Source: Synechococcus sp. MU1642
Lineage (GTDB): Bacteria > Cyanobacteriota > Cyanobacteriia > PCC-6307 > Cyanobiaceae
DNA length: 64,000 nt
Direction: 5' to 3'
NCBI RefSeq assembly: GCF_020514115.1
Contig: NZ_VTKZ01000001.1
Location: 186,001 to 250,000, forward strand
The notes beneath the pieces were generated by a model that searched no databases, was not told the DNA's origin, and saw nothing but the letters and a program-made list of their open reading frames with translations. Numbering within the stretch: position 1 is the stretch's first letter; every line of letters begins with the position of its first letter. Shown piece by piece: positions 14,671-23,244 of this stretch. The translations under genes and the position numbers were made by a program.

Positions 14671-16227
14671 ATGAGCGAGAACCATCAGTGGGATGCCGTT
14701 GTGATCGGTTCCGGCATCGGTGGTTTGGTTACTGCCAGCCAGTTGGCGGCCAAAGGAGCAAAGACCCTCGTCTTGGAGCGGTATTTGATCCCCGGCGGCA
14801 GTGGAGGTGCCTTCAAGCGCGAGGGCTACACCTTCGATGTGGGTGCCTCGATGATCTTTGGCTTCGGCAAGAAGGGTTTCACCAACCTGCTCACCCGGGC
14901 CCTGGCCGATGTGGGGGAGCACTGCGACACCATCCCCGACCCAGCCCAGCTTGAGTACCACATGCCCGGTGGGCTGCGCATCGCCGTGGATCGCGACTAT
15001 GAGCAGTTCATCGCCGACCTCACGGCGCGGTTTCCCCATGAGGCTGAGGGGATTCGCCGCTTCTACGACACCTGCTGGCAGGTGTTCAATTGCCTCGATG
15101 CCATGCCGCTTCTCTCGCTGGAGGATCCGGCATACCTCACCAAGGTGTTCTTCAAAGCACCTCTGGCCTGCCTGGGGCTGGCCCGCTGGCTGCCCTTCAA
15201 TGTCGGTGCGGTCGCCCGTCAGCACATTAAGGACGAGCAGCTGCTCAAGTTCATTGACATCGAGTGCTTCTGCTGGTCGGTGATGCCGGCGGATCGAACC
15301 CCGATGATCAATGCCGGCATGGTGTTTTCCGATCGGCATGCGGGAGGGATCAACTATCCCAAGGGAGGCGTCGGCGTGATTGCCGAAAAGCTGGTGAAGG
15401 GATTGGAACGCCATGGCGGAGCCATTCGCTACAAGGCCCGGGTCACCGAGGTGTTGATCGAGAACGATCAGGCAGTTGGCGTGAAGCTGGCCGATGGCGA
15501 GGTCATCCGTGCCGAACGTGTGATCTCGAATGCCACCCGCTGGGATACCTTCTCGGGAGCGGCTGACGAGCAGCACCGCTCTGGCCAATCTCTGGTGGAT
15601 GCCGCCCACACCCCTGACAAGGAGCAGTTCTGGCGCAAGCGTTATGTGCCGTCCCCCTCCTTCCTGTCGCTGCATCTGGGGGTTCGGGCTGATTTGATCC
15701 CGGCCGGCACCCACTGCCATCACCTCCTGCTGGAGGACTGGAACCGGATGGAGGACGAACAGGGGGTGATCTTCGTGTCGATGCCCTCATTGCTGGATCC
15801 GGATCTGGCTCCGGCTGGGCATCACATCGTCCACAGCTTCACGCCGTCCTCGATGGAGGCGTGGCAAGGGCTGACCCCCAGCCAGTACCGCGACAAAAAG
15901 CAGGCGGATGCGGCGCGGTTGATCCAGCGCCTGGAGGCGATCCTGCCGGGCCTCGCCGATGCCATCACCCACAAGGAGATCGGCACGCCCCGCAGCCATC
16001 GGCGTTTTCTGGGTCGCTTTCAGGGCAGCTACGGCCCGATCCCGGCGATGCAGCTCCCGGGTCTGCTGCCGATGCCGTTCAACCGCACCGGCCTGAAGAA
16101 TCTGTACTGCGTGGGTGACTCCTGTTTCCCCGGCCAGGGCCTCAACGCTGTGGCCTTCAGCGGGTTTGCCTGTGCTCATCGGGTTGGGGCCGATCTCGGC
16201 TTGAACCCCTGGGCGCTGCCGGCCTGA
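14671..16227 (+). CDS. crtH: CrtH, prolycopene (carotenoid) isomerase, 518 aa
   Basis: Converts poly-cis lycopene to all-trans lycopene in carotenoid synthesis, at the thylakoid or cytoplasmic membrane. The FAD motif AVVIGSGIGGLVTASQLAAK lies at residue 10, the family GGSGGAFKREGYTFDVGAS near residue 42. Also visible are CFCWSVMPADRTPMINAGMV and the C-terminal NLYCVGDSCFPGQGLNAVAF. Length is normal for CrtH. The ATG at 14671 follows the broken CDF gene by 24 nt. Confidence 0.93.
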   Translation: MSENHQWDAVVIGSGIGGLVTASQLAAKGAKTLVLERYLIPGGSGGAFKREGYTFDVGASMIFGFGKKGFTNLLTRALADVGEHCDTIPDPAQLEYHMPGGLRIAVDRDYEQFIADLTARFPHEAEGIRRFYDTCWQVFNCLDAMPLLSLEDPAYLTKVFFKAPLACLGLARWLPFNVGAVARQHIKDEQLLKFIDIECFCWSVMPADRTPMINAGMVFSDRHAGGINYPKGGVGVIAEKLVKGLERHGGAIRYKARVTEVLIENDQAVGVKLADGEVIRAERVISNATRWDTFSGAADEQHRSGQSLVDAAHTPDKEQFWRKRYVPSPSFLSLHLGVRADLIPAGTHCHHLLLEDWNRMEDEQGVIFVSMPSLLDPDLAPAGHHIVHSFTPSSMEAWQGLTPSQYRDKKQADAARLIQRLEAILPGLADAITHKEIGTPRSHRRFLGRFQGSYGPIPAMQLPGLLPMPFNRTGLKNLYCVGDSCFPGQGLNAVAFSGFACAHRVGADLGLNPWALPA

Positions 16228-16262
16228 TCTTTTGCTTAGCGTGATCTGGCGTAGGAGTTGGG

Positions 16263-16547
16263 ATGCTGCCTGAGTTTCAGCCGTCGTCGGAAGATCTGGC
16301 CCGCTACCTCGAGCAGAGGGGTGAGCTAAACAAGCCTTGGAATCTGCAGATGCTGCGGCTTAAAAAGCTCAAGGAAGCAAGGGACTCGATGGACCCTCAG
16401 CTGTATCTCGAGAAGGTGCAAGAGGCCCATGCCGATCTGATGCGTCTCGGCCAGTTCTGGAAGGGTCGTGAACAGGAAGTATTTGGTGGTAACTATCAAC
16501 CGCCTGAACTGATTGAACCGCTGCCGGGTTCTCCTGACGACCGATGA
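16263..16547 (+). CDS. Hypothetical helical protein, 94 aa
   Basis: Conserved-looking soluble protein: YLEQRGELNKPWNLQMLRLK then a Lys-rich helix and YLEKVQEAHADLMRLGQFWK, ending PLPGSPDDR. ATG 16263 is preceded by a good AGGAG site. It overlaps the next gene by 4 nt (ATGA), so the two are coupled. Function unknown; likely an operon partner of the membrane protein. Confidence 0.75.
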   Translation: MLPEFQPSSEDLARYLEQRGELNKPWNLQMLRLKKLKEARDSMDPQLYLEKVQEAHADLMRLGQFWKGREQEVFGGNYQPPELIEPLPGSPDDR

Positions 16548-17098
16548 CTGGCATCGAACGTTTCGGGTTATCTCCCCTGATCCGTTTCACTCTGCTCAGC
16601 CTGTATGGGGCCTTGGTGTTGCCCTTGCCGTTGCTTGCTCCTGCGGAGTCGCGCTGGCTGATGGTGGCTGGTCTGCTGCTTGGCTTGGTGTTGGTGATCG
16701 GTTTGCTGAGTGAACGGGTTGAGACCGATGCCGAGGGCATTCAGGTGCGTTATCCCGCCTGGATCCGTTGGTTGCTTCGGCGCGGTTGGACCATGCGTTG
16801 GCAGGACATCCGGGCCTTGGTTCCCGTCGGCACCAGTCAGGGGGGAACGGTCTATTACGTGAAGGCAGCCGATCTACGCCACCAGCTCTTGCCGCAACGC
16901 ATCGAGCGCTTCGATCGATTCCTGGAGCTTCTGGCGACTAACACCAATGTTTCGACCAAGGGCATCGGGCGTTTGACCCCGCCCTGGACGTATCAGCTCT
17001 TGGCTGGATTGGCAGTGGTGATGATTGCCGGCGAACTGGTCACGTCTCTGGCGCTGGCCCAGGGATGGATCAGCTTGCCGGCGGGTTATCCAGGCTGA
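16544..17098 (+). CDS. Membrane protein with PH-like cytoplasmic domain, 184 aa
   Basis: Two N-terminal spans (residues 12-58), then a beta-rich region with ERVETDAEGIQVRYPAW and WQDIRALVPVGTSQGGTVYY, resembling bacterial PH/DUF-type membrane proteins that read lipid or stress state, and a C-terminal span (LAGLAVVMIAGELVTSLALA). Start overlaps the preceding stop by 4 nt. Family assignment is by layout only. Confidence 0.6.
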   Translation: MTGIERFGLSPLIRFTLLSLYGALVLPLPLLAPAESRWLMVAGLLLGLVLVIGLLSERVETDAEGIQVRYPAWIRWLLRRGWTMRWQDIRALVPVGTSQGGTVYYVKAADLRHQLLPQRIERFDRFLELLATNTNVSTKGIGRLTPPWTYQLLAGLAVVMIAGELVTSLALAQGWISLPAGYPG

Positions 17099-17277
17099 TG
17101 ACAGCTGTTTTCTAGAAAGAAAATTCCACCAGTGCTGACGGGGTGGTGTGTGTGAGGTTTGGTAGGGAGATAGGTGGCTGCAATCAGCACACATTCCCTC
17201 CCCTTAAGGGTCTTGTATGGCTTTCAGCCTTTCTCAGAGAGGTCCTTGGCAAGTATCAGGCTTCCCGACGCAATCTT

Positions 17278-17421
17278 TCAGACATCAGCGACCCACTTGG
17301 ATGCGGCAACAGTGATGGGAGTCCAGATAGCAACGGCTACTGCGATGGTGAGCATTGGCAGCATGGAGTTCTTTTCTCTGAACACACCATCTCCGTTCCT
17401 GTCTGAGAAAAATTCACCCAT
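17278..17421 (-). CDS. Single-span miniprotein with EF-hand-like loop, 47 aa
   Basis: ATG 17421 opens MGEFFSDRNGDGVFREKNS, whose DRNGDG resembles a Ca2+-binding loop, followed by a hydrophobic span (MLPMLTIAVAVAIWTPITVA) and ASKWVADV. The frame is clean and too short for usual gene callers. It faces left into a stretch with no other gene (17099-17277). Function unknown; the Asp-rich loop may simply be a charged cap. Confidence 0.6.
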   Translation of the reverse strand: MGEFFSDRNGDGVFREKNSMLPMLTIAVAVAIWTPITVAASKWVADV

Positions 17422-17494
17422 TTGAGGGATTTATACGCCAGCGCAGCTCACCTATCTCAGGGGTGCAGTCCCATGATTCCCTCCGAATCTGGAA

Positions 17495-17509
17495 GTGAAA
17501 CGGTTTCAC
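17495..17509. promoter_or_regulatory. LacI-type operator-like palindrome
   Basis: GTGAAAC G GTTTCAC is a perfect 7-bp inverted repeat around one base, close to the classic TGAAANCGNTTTCA pattern of LacI-family repressors. It lies 74 nt upstream of the 47-residue miniprotein start (minus strand) and 4 nt past the end of the frame at 17513-17704. Confidence 0.45.
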
Positions 17510-17512
17510 GAT

Positions 17513-17704
17513 TCAGACCGGTATTGCTGCTTCAATCTCCCAGCCTTCGTTGGCCAGCTCTTCGCTCCTTTGGGAAGCGTCTTCAGACGCAACATCGATG
17601 AGGAGGAATCTCTCTCCTTGGTTGCAATACAGTCTGGTTAATCCGATCACGGCGGGGGCTCCCGGGTGTCGACAGTGCCATGTTGACCCTCTTGCACCGA
17701 TCAA
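17513..17704 (-). CDS. Possible hypothetical protein, 63 aa
   Basis: TTG start; reads CRHPGAPAVIGLTRLYCNQG, RFLLIDVASEDASQRSEELA and NEGWEIEAAIPV. The second half looks like a small alpha/beta protein. No ribosome binding site visible. Confidence 0.4.
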   Translation of the reverse strand: MIGARGSTWHCRHPGAPAVIGLTRLYCNQGERFLLIDVASEDASQRSEELANEGWEIEAAIPV

Positions 17705-17805
17705 GCAATGAGGACGGCCCTGTGGACAACTCTTGATTTTGTCCAGATGTCTGGCGTTGCCATCTGTCGTTCAGGCGTTGAAATTGATTGAGTTGATCCG
17801 ATCGG

Positions 17806-17961
17806 ATGACAACCGAACTCACCAACCTCCCCTGCGGAACGGTTCAGCTCAAAGTCTGCTCGAATCACCTTTGTGAATTGGGTTGGGTGACGTCACACCA
17901 TCTGGTCCCGCCAAAAGAAGAGCAACTTAAGAAGGCACTTCGTCACCACAAGACCAATTAA
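17806..17961 (+). CDS. Hypothetical Cys-containing miniprotein, 51 aa
   Basis: ATG 17806 opens MTTELTNLPCGTVQLKVCSN then HLCELGWVTSHHLVPPKEEQ and a basic end (LKKALRHHKTN). Three Cys and several His suggest a small structured or metal-binding protein. No family recognised. Confidence 0.45.
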   Translation: MTTELTNLPCGTVQLKVCSNHLCELGWVTSHHLVPPKEEQLKKALRHHKTN

Positions 17962-18059
17962 GGCCTCTTCAAAGGGCTCGAGGCAATGGCTGGGTCGGGG
18001 TAGTTTTATTGGCACTAACCCCAAAATTCCAGTCTCTGACTGGAATTAATTCATTTGAC

Positions 18060-18827
18060 TTAGCTGGCTGGCAGGTTGTCGAGGCTGAATCGGTAGCCAC
18101 GCTGACGCACGGTGGTAACTCCACCGCCCTCGCCAAGACCGGCCTGCTCCAACTTGCGCCGCAGAGTCAAAACCTGGGTGTCCACGGAACGGGGACCACC
18201 GCTGAAGGGAGGCCAGGCCATCCGCAGCAGTTCCTGACGGCTGCGCACCAGCCCGGGCGGCATCAAGAGGGCGCAAAGCAGGGCAAATTCGCGAGGACTG
18301 AGCTCCACCGGCTGCTCCCGTAGCGTTACCTGGCGCAGCAGCAGATGAACTTCCAGCGGACCAACTGTTACCCGTTCCTGCAAGCCGCTGTGGCCCCGCT
18401 TCAGCAGGGTGCGGCATCTAGCGGCCAATTCCTCGAGGCCAAAGGGCTTTCGCAGCACATCATCGGCACCGTCATCCAGGAGGCCCACCACCGGCTCTGC
18501 ACCGGCGCGTGCGGTCAGCACAATCACGGGGCAACGCAGCTGCTCAGCCAACCGAAGAGCGGAGCTGCGCTCCAGCAGTTCTGCACTCACCAGCAGATCG
18601 GGTGACTGTTCTTGACAGACCTCTAATGCTTCAACAGCACTGGCTACTGCTGCGGTGAGATGACCGTCCTGCCGTAGCCGCTGCACCAGCACCGTGCGCA
18701 GGGTGGGGTGTGGCTCGACCACCAGCACCCGCGATGGTTCCTGACCGGTGTTTGCGCTTGGCATAACCACCGGATTGCTGCTGGCTGAGGATGCTTCCGC
18801 CTTGAGGTCGTGGGGAGTGGAGGTCAC
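18060..18827 (-). CDS. OmpR-type response regulator with degenerate receiver, 255 aa
   Basis: DNA-binding two-component regulator. A receiver domain spans about residues 33-145, then a winged-helix domain (LSPREFALLCALLMPPGLVR, SVDTQVLTLRRKLEQAGLGE, VRQRGYRFSL). Conserved switch Thr (IVLTARAG) and Lys (LRKPF) are present, but the phosphoacceptor site reads PDLLVSAELL, with Ala where Asp is expected, and the acidic pocket is reduced to VVEPH. It probably acts without phosphorylation, as reported for some cyanobacterial orphan regulators. No kinase gene is adjacent. Confidence 0.85.
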   Translation of the reverse strand: MTSTPHDLKAEASSASSNPVVMPSANTGQEPSRVLVVEPHPTLRTVLVQRLRQDGHLTAAVASAVEALEVCQEQSPDLLVSAELLERSSALRLAEQLRCPVIVLTARAGAEPVVGLLDDGADDVLRKPFGLEELAARCRTLLKRGHSGLQERVTVGPLEVHLLLRQVTLREQPVELSPREFALLCALLMPPGLVRSRQELLRMAWPPFSGGPRSVDTQVLTLRRKLEQAGLGEGGGVTTVRQRGYRFSLDNLPAS

Positions 18828-18901
18828 TGGATCGGCCGAGGCGCGCCTACGCTAAGCCGAAATTCCTGGCAGGCTGGTAGCAGGGGCTGCTGTTGTATCT
18901 C

Positions 18902-19174
18902 ATGACATCACTCGACGACCCTGAATCCATCCGTCATTTCCAGTCGCTCTGCGATGCCTGCCAGGAGCTGACCACGAGATATCACACCCCTTCGGAGTTA
19001 CGTTTGTATTCAGACGGTTACCTCCATGCGTTGCGAAAGTCAGGAACTCTTGATCCTCGCTCTCAGCATCGCCTTGAGCAATTGATCGATCGCTGGATCA
19101 TGGATCCCTCCAGCTTTATTGGCCCTGACGGGGATGTGAGCAGCTTGTACATGCATCATCCCCAGGGTTATTGA
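18902..19174 (+). CDS. DUF6761-like small protein, 90 aa
   Basis: ATG 18902 gives MTSLDDPESIRHFQSLCDAC then SELRLYSDGYLHALRKSGTL and QLIDRWIMDPSSFIGPDGD. The pattern IRH.QSL.DA....Y...L..Y..GYL.ALR matches my recollection of the cyanobacterial DUF6761 family, of unknown function. Divergent from the response regulator; its stop is 1 nt from grxD's stop on the other strand. Confidence 0.65.
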   Translation: MTSLDDPESIRHFQSLCDACQELTTRYHTPSELRLYSDGYLHALRKSGTLDPRSQHRLEQLIDRWIMDPSSFIGPDGDVSSLYMHHPQGY

Positions 19175-19175
19175 G

Positions 19176-19499
19176 TTAGCTGGCGAGTGCGATTTCCAGC
19201 TTTTCGCGAAGTTCTCCGGAGTTATACATCTCGATCAGAATGTCGGATCCGCCCATGAACTCTCCTTTTACATACACCTGGGGAATGGTGGGCCAACTGG
19301 AAAACTCTTTGATTCCCTGACGGATTTCAGGATCGGAAAGCACGTCGAATGTTTCGAATGCCACACCGAGGGAATGCAGAATTTGCACCACATTGTTTGA
19401 GAATCCGCACTGGGGCATCAGCTTGGAGCCCTTCATAAACACGAAGATCGGGCTGGAAGCGACCAGTGTCTCGATGCGAGATTTGGTGGAGGGGTCCAT
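19176..19499 (-). CDS. grxD: Monothiol glutaredoxin GrxD (CGFS type), 107 aa
   Basis: Binds and hands on [2Fe-2S] clusters. Shows FVFMKGSKLMPQCGFSNNVV with the single active Cys in CGFS, WPTIPQVYVKGEFMGGSDIL, both family hallmarks. Full length. It lies 20 nt downstream of the BolA gene on the same strand; BolA-Grx4 partners form a mixed cluster complex, so the order is functionally meaningful. Confidence 0.95.
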   Translation of the reverse strand: MDPSTKSRIETLVASSPIFVFMKGSKLMPQCGFSNNVVQILHSLGVAFETFDVLSDPEIRQGIKEFSSWPTIPQVYVKGEFMGGSDILIEMYNSGELREKLEIALAS

Positions 19500-19519
19500 C
19501 GTTGAGCGTGGGTAAAGCG

Positions 19520-19768
19520 TTAAGCGGACGCAGCGTCCGAGGGGGTTGAGGTGTTGAGGGCGAGGGCATGAATCGCTTCGCTGGCCAATTCCTGCTGCAG
19601 CGCGCCGTACACCATTTGATGTTGACGGATTCGTGAAAGGCCGGCAAAAGCGGATGACACAACTGTCACCTGGAGGTGATCACCGCCACCGGTGAGGTCT
19701 TCAACAGTGACGTTGGCGTCGGGAATGACCTGTTGGATTGCTGCTTCAACGGCATCCGGCTGCACCAT
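19520..19768 (-). CDS. BolA-family protein, 82 aa
   Basis: Class II KH-like fold partner of CGFS glutaredoxins. Visible are [20 protein letters not shown] and [20 protein letters not shown], the core signature including the conserved RxxxH. It precedes grxD with a 20-nt gap on the minus strand, forming a BolA-Grx operon. Confidence 0.93.
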   Translation of the reverse strand: MVQPDAVEAAIQQVIPDANVTVEDLTGGGDHLQVTVVSSAFAGLSRIRQHQMVYGALQQELASEAIHALALNTSTPSDAASA

Positions 19769-19816
19769 GGCGGTGGTTGCGTAAGGGGGAACTGGCTCAG
19801 ATGTTGACAGACGGGC

Positions 19817-20344
19817 TCATTGGCCGGCTGCTGATGCGCCCCGGAATTCAGTTTCAACGAAGCCCAGTTCCAGCAGGCTCTGATAGGCCTTCTGTCCCTG
19901 GGGTTTGGCGGGTGTCATCAGCTTGACCACCTCGATAAGCACTGGAACAGCCACTTCGGGCTGGTTCTGACGGCGGAACAGGGCGGCCAGACGGAGGTTG
20001 GTTTCAGCCAACAGTTCAAGGGCTTCACGCCCCTTGGTGTCCATCTCACGAGGAATCCGAGCATCCAGCCCGCGGAAGGCACCACTCAGGTCGCGGTAGA
20101 AGGCCAGCAGTTGCTTGGAGGCTTTGCGGGCTTTGTCGTAATCGGCCCGTGCCTCGGCCAAATCTCCCCTGCTGGCGGCGGCATCCCCTGCGGCAAGGAT
20201 CGAACGGACGGCCGCTGGGTTGAAACCACCTTGGGTCTGAGCCAGAACGCGGTTCCCGCCTGATGTTTGGGCGATGCAAGGAGCGGCGGTTACGCCCAGG
20301 GTTGCCACCAGTGCAGCAGTCGTCAGCAATGTGCGACAACCCAT
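19817..20344 (-). CDS. Exported TPR-like hypothetical protein, about 175 aa
   Basis: I choose the ATG at 20344 (MGCRTLLTTAALVATLGVTA), which gives a signal peptide cleaved around APCIAQ; the longer open frame upstream is a shadow of plsC. The mature part is helical with AAGDAAASRGDLAEARADYD, like a single tetratricopeptide unit, then LELLAETNLRLAALFRR. Probably periplasmic; conserved in marine picocyanobacteria as far as I recall, role unknown. Confidence 0.65.
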   Translation of the reverse strand: MGCRTLLTTAALVATLGVTAAPCIAQTSGGNRVLAQTQGGFNPAAVRSILAAGDAAASRGDLAEARADYDKARKASKQLLAFYRDLSGAFRGLDARIPREMDTKGREALELLAETNLRLAALFRRQNQPEVAVPVLIEVVKLMTPAKPQGQKAYQSLLELGFVETEFRGASAAGQ

Positions 20345-20372
20345 GAGACCAGCAAAAAAAGGTGGACGGACT

Positions 20373-21128
20373 TTAGAAGCTTTGTAGGGGTCGGCCAACG
20401 GCAGCACGGGCCGCTTGTTCAGCCGTATGCATTGCAGCAGCGAGGTGGCTGTTGAACTGCCGCGTCGCCTCGCGATCTCCCTTGGCTGGCACGGTGAGCG
20501 GTTCTCCGAAACAGAGGGCTGCCCGGCTGAAAGGCCGTGGTGGGGCCTGGCTGTAGCCCAAACCAACTGGAACCACTGGAACGGAAACGCCGCGGCTCTG
20601 GGCCAGTTGGGCCAGACGCACCAGGCCGGGCCGCAGCGCAATTGCTTCGTCCTGCCGGTGGATCCTGCCCTCGGGGAACATCACCACTTGTTGTCCGTCG
20701 GCTAACAGGTCGATGGCAAGACGCAGGGTGGTCATCGAGGGGCGTCCCTGGTCCACAGGGAAGCAGCCCAGCCGTTGCAGAAACCAGCCCTGCAGCCCCC
20801 GCATTTCGGTGGTCGTCACCATGAAGCGGCAGTCGCGACCACTGACCCGACGGCCGGCGGCCATCGGCAGCATCAGGGCATCCCAGCGGGCGCGGTGCGT
20901 CGGTGCCAGCAGCACCGGTCCCTGATGGGGGAGATGATCTGGATGCAGCACCAGCCGCTCACGAAATTGAAACCGCAGCGCCAGATCCTGGGTGGTGAAC
21001 ATCGCCAGGGGGGCCCAGAAGCTGTCGATTCCGACACGCAGGCTGTTTTCTCGTGTCGCCAGGGCCGCTCGCAACGGGCTGATCGAATTCGGTGCATGAG
21101 AACCTAATTCCCCTAGGCAAAGCTGCAT
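20373..21128 (-). CDS. 1-acyl-glycerol-3-phosphate acyltransferase (PlsC family), 251 aa
   Basis: Adds the second acyl chain to make phosphatidate in the membrane. The catalytic HxxxxD block is APTHRARWDALMLP near residue 76, glycerol-3-phosphate contacts in MFPEGRIHR near residue 153, and VPVVPVGLGY further on. Length is normal. The start may be a later Met. Divergent from pdxJ with only 26 nt between starts, so their promoters overlap. Confidence 0.85.
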   Translation of the reverse strand: MQLCLGELGSHAPNSISPLRAALATRENSLRVGIDSFWAPLAMFTTQDLALRFQFRERLVLHPDHLPHQGPVLLAPTHRARWDALMLPMAAGRRVSGRDCRFMVTTTEMRGLQGWFLQRLGCFPVDQGRPSMTTLRLAIDLLADGQQVVMFPEGRIHRQDEAIALRPGLVRLAQLAQSRGVSVPVVPVGLGYSQAPPRPFSRAALCFGEPLTVPAKGDREATRQFNSHLAAAMHTAEQAARAAVGRPLQSF

Positions 21129-21154
21129 AGGATCCAGCCAACGACTGCCCCTTC

Positions 21155-21904
21155 ATGGCCAGCCTCGGCGTCAATATCGACCACATCGCCAACATTCGTG
21201 AAGCGCGGTTAACCGTCGAGCCGGACCCGGTCTCGATGGCACTCCTGGCTGAACTCGGTGGGGCAGATGGGATCACAGTGCACCTGAGGGAAGACCGGCG
21301 TCATATCCAGGATCGAGATGTTGAGTTGCTGCGCCAAACCGTGCGCTCTCGCCTCAACTTCGAAATGGCGGCCACCGAGGAGATGGTGACGATTGCGCTG
21401 CGGATCAAGCCCGACATGGTCACCCTGGTTCCGGAACGGCGCGAGGAGGTCACCACGGAGGGGGGACTGGATGTGGCCGCACAAGAAGCCTCCCTGGAGG
21501 CCACGGTGCAAACCCTTCAGGCCGCCAAGATTCCGGTAAGCCTGTTTGTGGACCCGGAGGCCACCCAGCTCCAGGCCTGCAAAAACACCGGGGCCTGCTG
21601 GGTGGAGTTGCACACGGGTCGCTACGCCGATGCCGACTGGAGCACCCAGCCGCAGGAGCTGGCGCGGTTGCAGGAGGGCACAGCCATAGCCCGTCAGCTC
21701 GGTCTGCGGGTTAATGCCGGCCATGGCCTCACGTATCAAAATGTCGAGCCCATAGCGGCCATTCCTGGGATGGAGGAACTCAACATCGGTCATACGATCG
21801 TGGCCCGTTCTGTCGCAGTCGGACTGCAACAGGCCGTGCGAGATATGAAGGTCTTGGTTCAGAATCCCCGCCTTGATCCCCTTTTCGGACAGGCGCCCGG
21901 ATGA
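21155..21904 (+). CDS. pdxJ: PdxJ, pyridoxine 5'-phosphate synthase, 249 aa
   Basis: Condenses 1-deoxyxylulose-5-phosphate with 3-amino-2-oxopropyl phosphate to vitamin B6. Motifs: [15 protein letters not shown] at residue 4, [15 protein letters not shown], and [12 protein letters not shown] near 190 with [13 protein letters not shown] at the phosphate site. Full length. Overlaps the next gene by 4 nt (ATGA). Confidence 0.96.
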   Translation: MASLGVNIDHIANIREARLTVEPDPVSMALLAELGGADGITVHLREDRRHIQDRDVELLRQTVRSRLNFEMAATEEMVTIALRIKPDMVTLVPERREEVTTEGGLDVAAQEASLEATVQTLQAAKIPVSLFVDPEATQLQACKNTGACWVELHTGRYADADWSTQPQELARLQEGTAIARQLGLRVNAGHGLTYQNVEPIAAIPGMEELNIGHTIVARSVAVGLQQAVRDMKVLVQNPRLDPLFGQAPG

Positions 21905-22221
21905 CCACTTACCACTTCGTTGCAGCCAGCGAGCGCTTCCTCACCGTGGAGGAGCCGCTGGAGGAAGTGCTGCGGGAGCGCCAACGCAACTATGCCGAAA
22001 ACGGCAAGACCATTGATTTCTGGTTGGTGAAGCAACCAGCTTTCCTGTCTTCTCCTGAGCTGGCTGCTCTCAAGGCGAGCATTCCCCAGCCAGCTGCAGC
22101 TGTGGTGTCAACCGATCCCACCTTCATCACCTTCCTCAAACTGCGTTTGGAGTACGTGGTTGTGGGGTCCTTTCAAGCACCGTCCGCGGGGATCCCCGAT
22201 GCTCTTGCCGGTGCCGTCTGA
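21901..22221 (+). CDS. ycf54: Ycf54, subunit of Mg-protoporphyrin ester cyclase, 106 aa
   Basis: Helps assemble the aerobic cyclase that closes the chlorophyll E ring. Strong match to the family: [25 protein letters not shown]-like [49 protein letters not shown]. Start overlaps pdxJ by 4 nt and its stop overlaps the next start by 1 base. Confidence 0.93.
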   Translation: MTTYHFVAASERFLTVEEPLEEVLRERQRNYAENGKTIDFWLVKQPAFLSSPELAALKASIPQPAAAVVSTDPTFITFLKLRLEYVVVGSFQAPSAGIPDALAGAV

Positions 22222-22556
22222 TGAATCCCAGTTCCCTCCCCGTTCAGCAGCGCATCGCACTTCTGGTGCAAGCCCTGGATGGTGCGCAGAAAACCAACAA
22301 GGCTTTGGCCACCTGTGCCGACGGGGACGCGATGGTGGACATCCTTCTGGGCGCTTCGGGCAAACTTGGGCTTGGGCTGACCCGTCGGGATCTCATAGAG
22401 ACGCCACCGATTCGCGACTGGATCTGGTTCAAGAACAACGACCCCTTGGTCACTGTCGGTGATGCCAAGGCCCGCTATCGCCGCGAAACCCCCGAAAAGC
22501 CCAAGCCAGACCCGAGCCAACCCAAGGAACGCAAACGCTTTCTCGGTTTGTTCTGA
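22221..22556 (+). CDS. Conserved hypothetical protein, 111 aa
   Basis: Helical N-terminus (VQQRIALLVQALDGAQKTNK, MVDILLGASGKLGLGLTRRD), then IETPPIRDWIWFKNNDPLVT and a Pro/Lys-rich tail ending RFLGLF. It follows ycf54 with a one-base overlap, suggesting cotranslation and perhaps a link to chlorophyll synthesis. No named family recognised. Confidence 0.7.
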   Translation: MNPSSLPVQQRIALLVQALDGAQKTNKALATCADGDAMVDILLGASGKLGLGLTRRDLIETPPIRDWIWFKNNDPLVTVGDAKARYRRETPEKPKPDPSQPKERKRFLGLF

Positions 22557-22602
22557 TCTGCATTCCGGATTCTTAGCGGTGCCTGGCTGAGCATCAGAAT
22601 TG

Positions 22603-23244
22603 ATGCATCTCCAGGTTGTTGGTTTGAACCTGCGCAGACACCGTCACTGGGTGATTGGAGATGTGCATGGCTGCTATCAGCCTTTATGCCATCTGCTCGC
22701 CAGCCTGCCGCCTAACGACCATCTGGTCTTCTGCGGGGATGTGATCAACCGTGGTGTGGCTATTCCCGCAACGATGAATCTGGTCTGGGATCTGATCCAG
22801 GCAGGCCGTGCTACCTGGCTGCGCGGGAACCATGAGCAAGAACTCATTGAGGCTCTTGAATCCCAGGACGGCTTGAGTCAGCACGCCACCTATGCCCAGT
22901 TGGGCAATAGCAACGCTCGCCAATGGTTGCCGCGACTGCAACAGCTTCCGCTCGTTTATCGCGGTGAGGGTTGGTGCGCGACCCATGCCGGGTTCGACGC
23001 GGCGGGCCAACCGGATCTCTCCATTCGTGATCACTTCTGGGAGGCCTATGACGGTCGTTTTGGCCTGGTTGTTGTGGGCCACACGCCCCGTCCTCAGGTT
23101 GAGCGCCTCGGAGCGATCGTTCTGATCGACACCGGTGCGGTCTATGGCGGTTGTTTGTCGGCCTACTGCCCGGAAACGGATGCGGTCGTTCAGGTTGAAG
23201 GAGCTGCAACTGACGCCGTGCTGGCTGGAGTTGGCCCTTGCTGA
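22603..23244 (+). CDS. Metallophosphoesterase, serine/threonine-phosphatase type, 213 aa
   Basis: Dimetal phosphatase with the classic motif set: GDVHGCYQPL, FCGDVINRG, LRGNHEQELIE, later THAGFD and VVGHTPRP. This matches PrpA/ApaH-like bacterial enzymes acting on phosphoproteins or dinucleotides; the substrate is open. ATG 22603 is used, with a TTG one codon upstream. Its end overlaps recC by 7 nt. Confidence 0.87.
   Translation: MHLQVVGLNLRRHRHWVIGDVHGCYQPLCHLLASLPPNDHLVFCGDVINRGVAIPATMNLVWDLIQAGRATWLRGNHEQELIEALESQDGLSQHATYAQLGNSNARQWLPRLQQLPLVYRGEGWCATHAGFDAAGQPDLSIRDHFWEAYDGRFGLVVVGHTPRPQVERLGAIVLIDTGAVYGGCLSAYCPETDAVVQVEGAATDAVLAGVGPC

Noticed and set aside
14059-15723. 554-codon minus-strand frame opposite crtH and the CDF gene
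   Set aside because: Antisense shadow of crtH, His/Gln/Gly biased.
19817-20641. Full 274-codon frame for the exported protein
   Set aside because: The upstream part overlaps plsC in antisense-like composition; the ATG at 20344 gives a proper signal peptide.
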